NCBI GenBank assembly: GCA_027596945.1
Contig: JADGJH010000041.1
Location: 1 to 38,266, forward strand
Origin: Physocladia obscura
Lineage: Eukaryota > Chytridiomycota > Chytridiomycetes > Chytridiales > Chytriomycetaceae
DNA: 38,266 nucleotides
Direction of reading: 5' to 3'
In this document: one piece after another, positions 33,475-38,266 of the stretch
Numbering within the stretch: the first letter of the stretch is position 1
How the letters are laid out: every line of letters begins with the position of its first letter
Notes under the pieces: model-generated
The model's input: only the letters and a program-made list of their open reading frames with translations
The model's database searches: none
Told to the model about the DNA's origin: nothing
Translations under genes and position numbers: made by a program

Positions 33475-34744
33475 ATAAAAAGTGAGGTTAGAAAGTTAAA
33501 AAAGAATCTGCCTTACGAAGAAATACGATTTCATTAAACGAGTTGGAAAAAGCGTCTCTCCATGGCGGGCGAGGGCTGCCAAACAAAAATCAAAATAATA
33601 TATTTTGACCAAAGAAACCATTGGTAAAGCAGTTTAAACTGTAGTGGTCCACTGTGCAATGTGCCACAATGAGTTTTAAATGCAGAGGTATCTTTATTGA
33701 TTCCAGGAAATAATGGTGGCCCAAAAATAGCCCTGTTGAAGTTACATACTGGAGCAACATGTTGTACATCCTACAACTGATGGGTTGTTGATAAGCAAGT
33801 TTTTAAGTGCTCGAACGTTAAAAAATTGAATAGAAAAACAGAAATTGATGGCACAAGTTTGCTCCTATCTAATCGTGGTTGCAAGATGCCACTGATATCA
33901 CAATTTGCCACTTAGCTAAGGTATCAAGTAATCAAGGGAACCAAGGTGCCACTAAGAAACTTCGAAAATGCATAAAATTGTTGGTTTCCTTTTTGAAATA
34001 GTCATAAAGAATAAAATCTATTGTCTGTAAAACTCCTTATTGCACATGGAAAAATTTATCAATTCCTGAAGACAGGTATTGCTATCAACATCCAGAAAGG
34101 TCACATTCCAGTCAATTGAAGTTTTGTTTACTGTGATGATGGTACAAAGCAGTGACTACACTTCAAATATTTTATTTTTTTGCAGTTATTAATCTCTGGA
34201 AGGAGATACAGTACAACAACGGCAGAAAAAATAAAAACAAAAAAAAAAAAAGCTGCCCCCTTACTAAAAAATATCAACTTTCCAATTATTGAGCATGAAA
34301 ATGGGGCACATTTTGTTTATTCCATTGTTAAACAGGAATAAAACGCTCTCAATGTAAAGCAGAGGCTCTATTTAACAATTAGCAGATTCAGCTTATGTGA
34401 GTGCAGAATTTGGAGAAATGGCACATTGATGAAAGTGATTGCACAAAAATCAAGTGTTTCATGTGTGGCAAACATTTCATTTTCACAAGATTTTACAGTT
34501 TCATGTTGAGAAGTAAATTAAATATCATTGAACATGAAATGGAAGATATTACCCTCAGCAAATAAAAAGTATTCAAATTAGAACATTTTAAAATTTTTAT
34601 AGTTTTTCAGTTAAGCTTTTTTGGTTTTTCTATTCAGTTTCTTCAGTTTCATATACTTCATTTTTTTCTTTTTCTGGGTGCTCTATCCACGGATTTTTGG
34701 AATTTAGCAATGTTTGCAACTGAATATGTAATGCACTATTCAAA
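33475..34744. other. Intergenic, no supported gene
   Basis: About 1.27 kb of AT-rich sequence between the 3' ends of the Sec66 and LRRC71-like genes. Only short open frames; no cloverleaf, tandem array or clear repeat is seen. Confidence 0.55.
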
Positions 34745-37195
34745 TCAAACATATTTTCCTTTCGTAATATTGATTTGTGTCAATTTAGAAACCTAAGAGA
34801 GAAAAAAAAAAAAAAGAAAAAAAAGAAGGAAACTAACGTGTAGGGCTATTCTAAATATTCCTGACATTCCCTCTGGCGTGTTTTCTGCAGATAATTCTTG
34901 TTCACTAATCATGTCCAGCAACAGTCTCACTCCAGTTTCTGTGATTCCATTTTGCCTGAGATTTAAATTGTTCAAAGTCCTGTTTCCAATAAGAAAATAT
35001 TGTCCATTGTGCTCGAAAAGCGGCTCATTTGAGGAGCTGATTTCATTTGACTTCAAAAAATAGCGGAAAAATGCCAATCAGAAGTAATAATAAACAAAAA
35101 AAAACAAAACGAAAATTCCTGAAATAAAATAGCTTACATCATCAACCTCTTCCTTTGCTTCTTCGATTTTTCCCTTCTTTCCCGAGACGCCTTTTGCATT
35201 GCCAACAGCCGCAACAGCAACACCTTTTTTGTCTTTTCCACCGCCGCCTTTATCTTGTGCCGGCGCCGGAGTAGCTGGTGGAGGCGCGCCCTTTTTTCCT
35301 GCTGGCGGAGGCGCCGCAGCTTCTGGTGTTTTTTTATTGTTGGCTGGGAGGGCTGCTTTTCCGGGAGCTACAGCTTTTGTAGCACCACTACTACCACCAC
35401 CGCCACCGACACCACTACTAGCACCACCAGCACCACCGCCAGTGGCAACCGGGCCACCTTTTTTCACGCTCTTCGAATCAAGAGTGGATGCATTATTTTT
35501 TGAAAGATTCTCTTCACTTTTTCTGTTTATAATTCAATTAAAACATTCAGACAAAAGAGGATTTTCTTTTTTGGAGTTTGCTTCTTCTTACTTTCCAACC
35601 TGATTTCGACCAAGACTGCTGTTCCCACCTCTTAATTTCGCCTTTTTTATCATCGGGTCATCTTCGAGTTCGCGACGCAGTCGATCGAGATCGGCAACAG
35701 CTTTTTTACGTGCTGACAGCTCGTCGTGAAGAAGAGAGAAATTAGAAAGCATCTACTCGTTTTTATTTTATTTTTTTAAATTCATTTTGAGTGAAATATA
35801 CTTTTGCAAGAGCCGAAATGCCTTCATCACCAATATTGTTTTTCGCGAGTGAAAGAGAAGTTAAAGTTTGATTGAATTTGAGAGCCTGAAATTCAGAAAG
35901 GAGAGAAAAAAAAAGAAAAAAGAATACAATCATCAATAATAATGCCAAATAAATAGCTACAGCATTAACTTACATCAGCAAAGTCCGCCGCTCCATCTTT
36001 TCCAATGCAATTCATAAACAGATTCAACGACTGCATCGTTCGATTTATTTTCAATGTTGATGCAATCATTTTTGCTCCAACATCTGTGATTCGATTCATT
36101 CTGAGACTAAGATGCTTAATTAACGAATCTTCGGACAGTAGATATCCGTACAGCGTTTCAGGAATGTCCGGGTTCTCATCAAGAGCAATGAGACGGATAT
36201 TGGAGGAAAGTACCGCGCTTAAGATAAAAATAAAATGCGATTCTGTAAGGCCACAGTTCCATAAACTGAAAGAGAGAGTGAGTATTTGTTGCCAAGCTTT
36301 ACCCATCACCTTCAAAAGCATAAACAATAAAAAGAAAGAAAACTCACACCAAACTCGTTACAGTTGTACAAGTGGTAATAACTGTACTCAAAATATCCAA
36401 TATTTTTGTATTAATTCTCCATCCACGGACTTCAACTTTCTGAACTTCATCATCGTCTTCATTGTCAGCAGCTGCCACTGCTGCCGATGCAACTGCAGTA
36501 GTTTCCACACATATCGTCGGTTGGAATTTATATCGAGAAAAATATTTTGGCGTAATACACGCGGCATCTGCAAAATTTCGCGACCCTCCAAAACCGCCAC
36601 TATTTCCCAACAATTCAATCCTTTTCTCTATTGATCCAAGTTTCAAAGTGCTTGTGAGAGGCTGTGCAGCCGCTAAAAAACTACTGCTGCTCCCAAGAAC
36701 AGCGGCAGCCCCTAGAAGCGGTGGCGGCGGTTGTTCCAGGTTCTCAGCAGATGCGGTAAGAACCCTGGTGGTGGTCTGTGGAGGGGGCAATAATAAACTG
36801 CTATTGTTGTTGATGTTGTTATTGTTGATCGTAGTTGTGAAGTCTCCAGTTTGGATTAATGTGTCGTTTGGCGCGTCGCTGTCGTCGTCGATTGATGTTG
36901 TTTTGTGGCCAGTGTTCGGATCTTCTTGACGCGTTTGGGAGACCTTTTCGAGTTTAATTGAAAATAACATAAATATAAGTGAACATAATAATAATGTAAG
37001 TGTGTGTGTGAGGGCCGAATTTTTTTTTCTTACCGACGGCAGTGGCAATGGCGGCAATGGAAATCCGATCCGCAAAACACGCGGAAACTCGTTCAAATTT
37101 CCGGCCCTTTTACATGCTTCCACATAATCTTGGCTAAAAACTCCAGTGAGATTTAGTGGAGCCAGTGCCAAAATAGATCCGCCTTCTTCTTCCAT
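34745..37195 (-). CDS. Leucine-rich-repeat protein, LRRC71-like
   Basis: Eight exons join to 646 aa: 37195-37034, 36943-36348, 36265-35974, 35885-35802, 35752-35592, 35522-35138, 35050-34838, 34792-34745. RNI-type repeats are spread over several exons: TSLVLWNCGLTESHF, LIKHLSLRMNRITDVGAKMI, QSLNLFMNCIGKDGAADF, LTSLSLAKNNIGDEGISAL and, after a break, LNNLNLRQNGITETGVRLLL. A charged helix (LSARKKAVADLDRLRRELED) and a G/A/P/K-rich insert of about 125 residues (many GGG and KKG units) separate the last repeat from the others. This order matches my memory of LRRC71, an animal protein found in ciliated cells. A flagellar role is an inference. Splice frames agree throughout. Confidence 0.82.
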
Positions 37196-37235
37196 TCACT
37201 TTGAGCTTGGAGATTTTTTTCAGTTTTTTGCGAAG

Positions 37236-37478
37236 ATGTCACAGCTTTTTAAAACCTTCCAGATCACAGTATATCTGGCGGCATCCTCTTGCGCGCTGGC
37301 TGGCGTCGGATACGTCATCATGCGAACAACAATGGGTGATGAGAAAAAGATTGCGGACGAGATTGGTGTGACACGGCGGCAGCTGAGCGATGATCAGCGT
37401 GCGCATAACCAAGCTATAGTCGATATGATCAAAAACTCGAAAGAAAATTCAAATGAAACACCCGTGTGGAGACGGTGA
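37236..37478 (+). CDS. Complex III assembly factor, UQCC3/CBP4-like
   Basis: Intronless, 80 aa from ATG 37236. One hydrophobic helix at about residues 8-30 (FQITVYLAASSCALAGVGYV) near the N-terminus, then a charged coiled segment (GDEKKIADEIGVTRRQLSDD) and a short end PVWRR. Size, topology and the terminal (V)WR motif resemble UQCC3, an inner-membrane factor needed for cytochrome b stability in complex III; Cbp4 is its fungal counterpart. Similarity is by pattern only. The start is 40 bp from the divergent LRRC71-like gene. Confidence 0.6.
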   Translation: MSQLFKTFQITVYLAASSCALAGVGYVIMRTTMGDEKKIADEIGVTRRQLSDDQRAHNQAIVDMIKNSKENSNETPVWRR

Positions 37479-37811
37479 AACTGGATTAGTTCATACAATA
37501 CATCTTTGAAAAACGAATGAGAAAAAATATAATAAACTATTCCAGATGGAAAATACATTACGCCAATTCGTCTGCTGAACACAACAGTATGAACAAGGCA
37601 GTTCCTTGAGCGCAAAGGGATAGACGCATGCATTTTCCTTCTTATTTATTTTATTTTTTAATACCCGCTAGTTTATGATCCAAAAGTACAGTAACATATT
37701 ATTTTAAATAATATGGATTTAGTTCTGCAAACTGTTGATATTCTGGATACTGTGGGTTATTATGTCAATGCTAAGCTCACAAGTCTTGGTTCTATTGGCA
37801 TCAACATGTGG
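37479..37811. other. Intergenic up to the repeat
   Basis: AT-rich. An ATG at 37713 opens MDLVLQTVDILDTVGYYVNA and runs into the repeat at 37812, where a GTACAA donor could splice to either of two acceptors. The start slightly resembles C5-sterol desaturases, but too little is visible to call a gene. On the minus strand the repeat's frame stops at a TAA near 37763. Confidence 0.35.
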
Positions 37812-38266
37812 AAAGTCTCCGAAACAGGTACAAAACAGGCAACGCCTTTTTTTTCTTTTTTTTTTTATCGACCAACTCTAAAGGTAACTTGGTTGTCCGC
37901 TTGAAAGCATTTCAGAGTACAATGGCACGCTGCATCTACAACACCGGCACCTACAATGCACGGTCACGTTCGGCTGTGCTTTGTTCTTCTGCTTCTTCCT
38001 CGCCTCTTCTCTCGCATCTGTTCTGTTCACCGATCCAATTGCTGAACAAACACTTTTCTCACAACAGGATCATCTTTATAGTCAGTCACCGCCATTAGTT
38101 TTTCCAAACTTGGCACCATTACAAATGTAGATGATGAGACGCTGCCTCCCCCATGAGCGGGAAGTTTCCCAGTTCTTTCTGAGTGTTCTTTTTTTTAGAG
38201 AAGCACACTTGGACTGGCTGGGGTTGAAGACTGCCTCCGGCCCCCCTTTCGTCCAGTCTTTTGGCT
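37812..38266. repeat. Long direct repeat, copy 2 (cut by window end)
   Basis: 455 bp nearly identical to 23177-23630 and in the same orientation, 14.6 kb away. Left of the border the two flanks differ, with only a weak trace of similarity (GGCATCA...ATGTG). On the minus strand the frame shared with copy 1 (VACFVPVSETF) runs on for about 16 unrelated residues and stops. So this copy looks like a partial duplicate of a gene start or of a mobile sequence. Confidence 0.95.

Noticed and set aside
35199..35603. 134-codon plus-strand frame rich in P, A and G
   Set aside because: Antisense shadow of the G/A/P/K-rich exon of the LRRC71-like gene.
36462..36929. 155-codon plus-strand frame
   Set aside because: Antisense of exon 2 of the LRRC71-like gene; the minus frame continues in phase into the LRR exons.
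1..38266. tRNA, rRNA or CRISPR loci
   Set aside because: No conserved tRNA T-arm context, no rRNA-like block and no regular spaced repeats were seen on reading; a covariance-model scan would be decisive.

Overview
The window is eukaryotic nuclear DNA from a fungus, most likely a zoosporic (chytrid-type) one. Most genes are split by short spliceosomal introns of 44-93 nt with GT-AG borders. The gene content mixes fungal-type proteins (Sec66, an FMP25-like RCC1 protein, OCH1/GT32 and MNN1-like glycosyltransferases) with an LRRC71-like leucine-rich-repeat protein of the kind linked to cilia, plus a roadblock dynein light chain. A run of ten N at 15206-15215 shows a draft assembly. The species is not identified.

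Layout. 170-1210 (-): Sen54-like tRNA-splicing endonuclease subunit. About 1986-4599 (+): acidic protein with a CANIN (SLF2/Nse6)-like segment. 4810-5578 (-): roadblock dynein light chain, divergent from 5605-7665 (+): FMP25-like RCC1-repeat mitochondrial protein. 7730-8623 (-): single-pass membrane protein of unknown function. 8624-10234: sparse, with three small candidate ORFs. 10235-13227 (-): GGA adaptor (VHS-GAT-hinge-ear), divergent from 13301-15194 (+): PRMT3. 15322-18366 (-): 942-aa two-domain glycosyltransferase, divergent from 18461-20559 (+): two-domain GT32 protein. A gene-poor gap follows, then 23772-25892 (-), a second two-domain GT32 paralogue. The three glycosyltransferase genes form a cluster of about 10.6 kb. 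27031-28881 (+): low-complexity protein of unknown function. 29212-30303 (+): 2OG-Fe(II) dioxygenase. 30338-32659 (-): DNA polymerase epsilon subunit B, divergent from 32732-33474 (+): Sec66. 34745-37195 (-): LRRC71-like protein, divergent from 37236-37478 (+): UQCC3/CBP4-like complex III assembly factor.

The best structural signals are these. The glycosyltransferase cluster has second GT32 domains with the DXD motif changed to ExD in both paralogues. A direct repeat of about 454 bp, almost identical, lies at 23177-23630 and 37812-38266. Five gene pairs are divergent with only 26-94 bp between start codons. The roadblock light chain gene appears to have a first coding exon that is only its ATG. 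One GC-AG intron is well supported. Splice models were built by hand by joining frames across GT/GC-AG borders; total lengths are divisible by three for every gene for which a total is given. No RNA evidence or database search was available.

The genes do not form one pathway. The functional groups are RNA processing/modification (Sen54, PRMT3), genome maintenance (Dpb2, CANIN protein), secretory pathway and glycosylation (GGA, Sec66, three glycosyltransferases), mitochondrial complex III assembly (FMP25-like, UQCC3-like) and microtubule/flagellum (roadblock, LRRC71-like).
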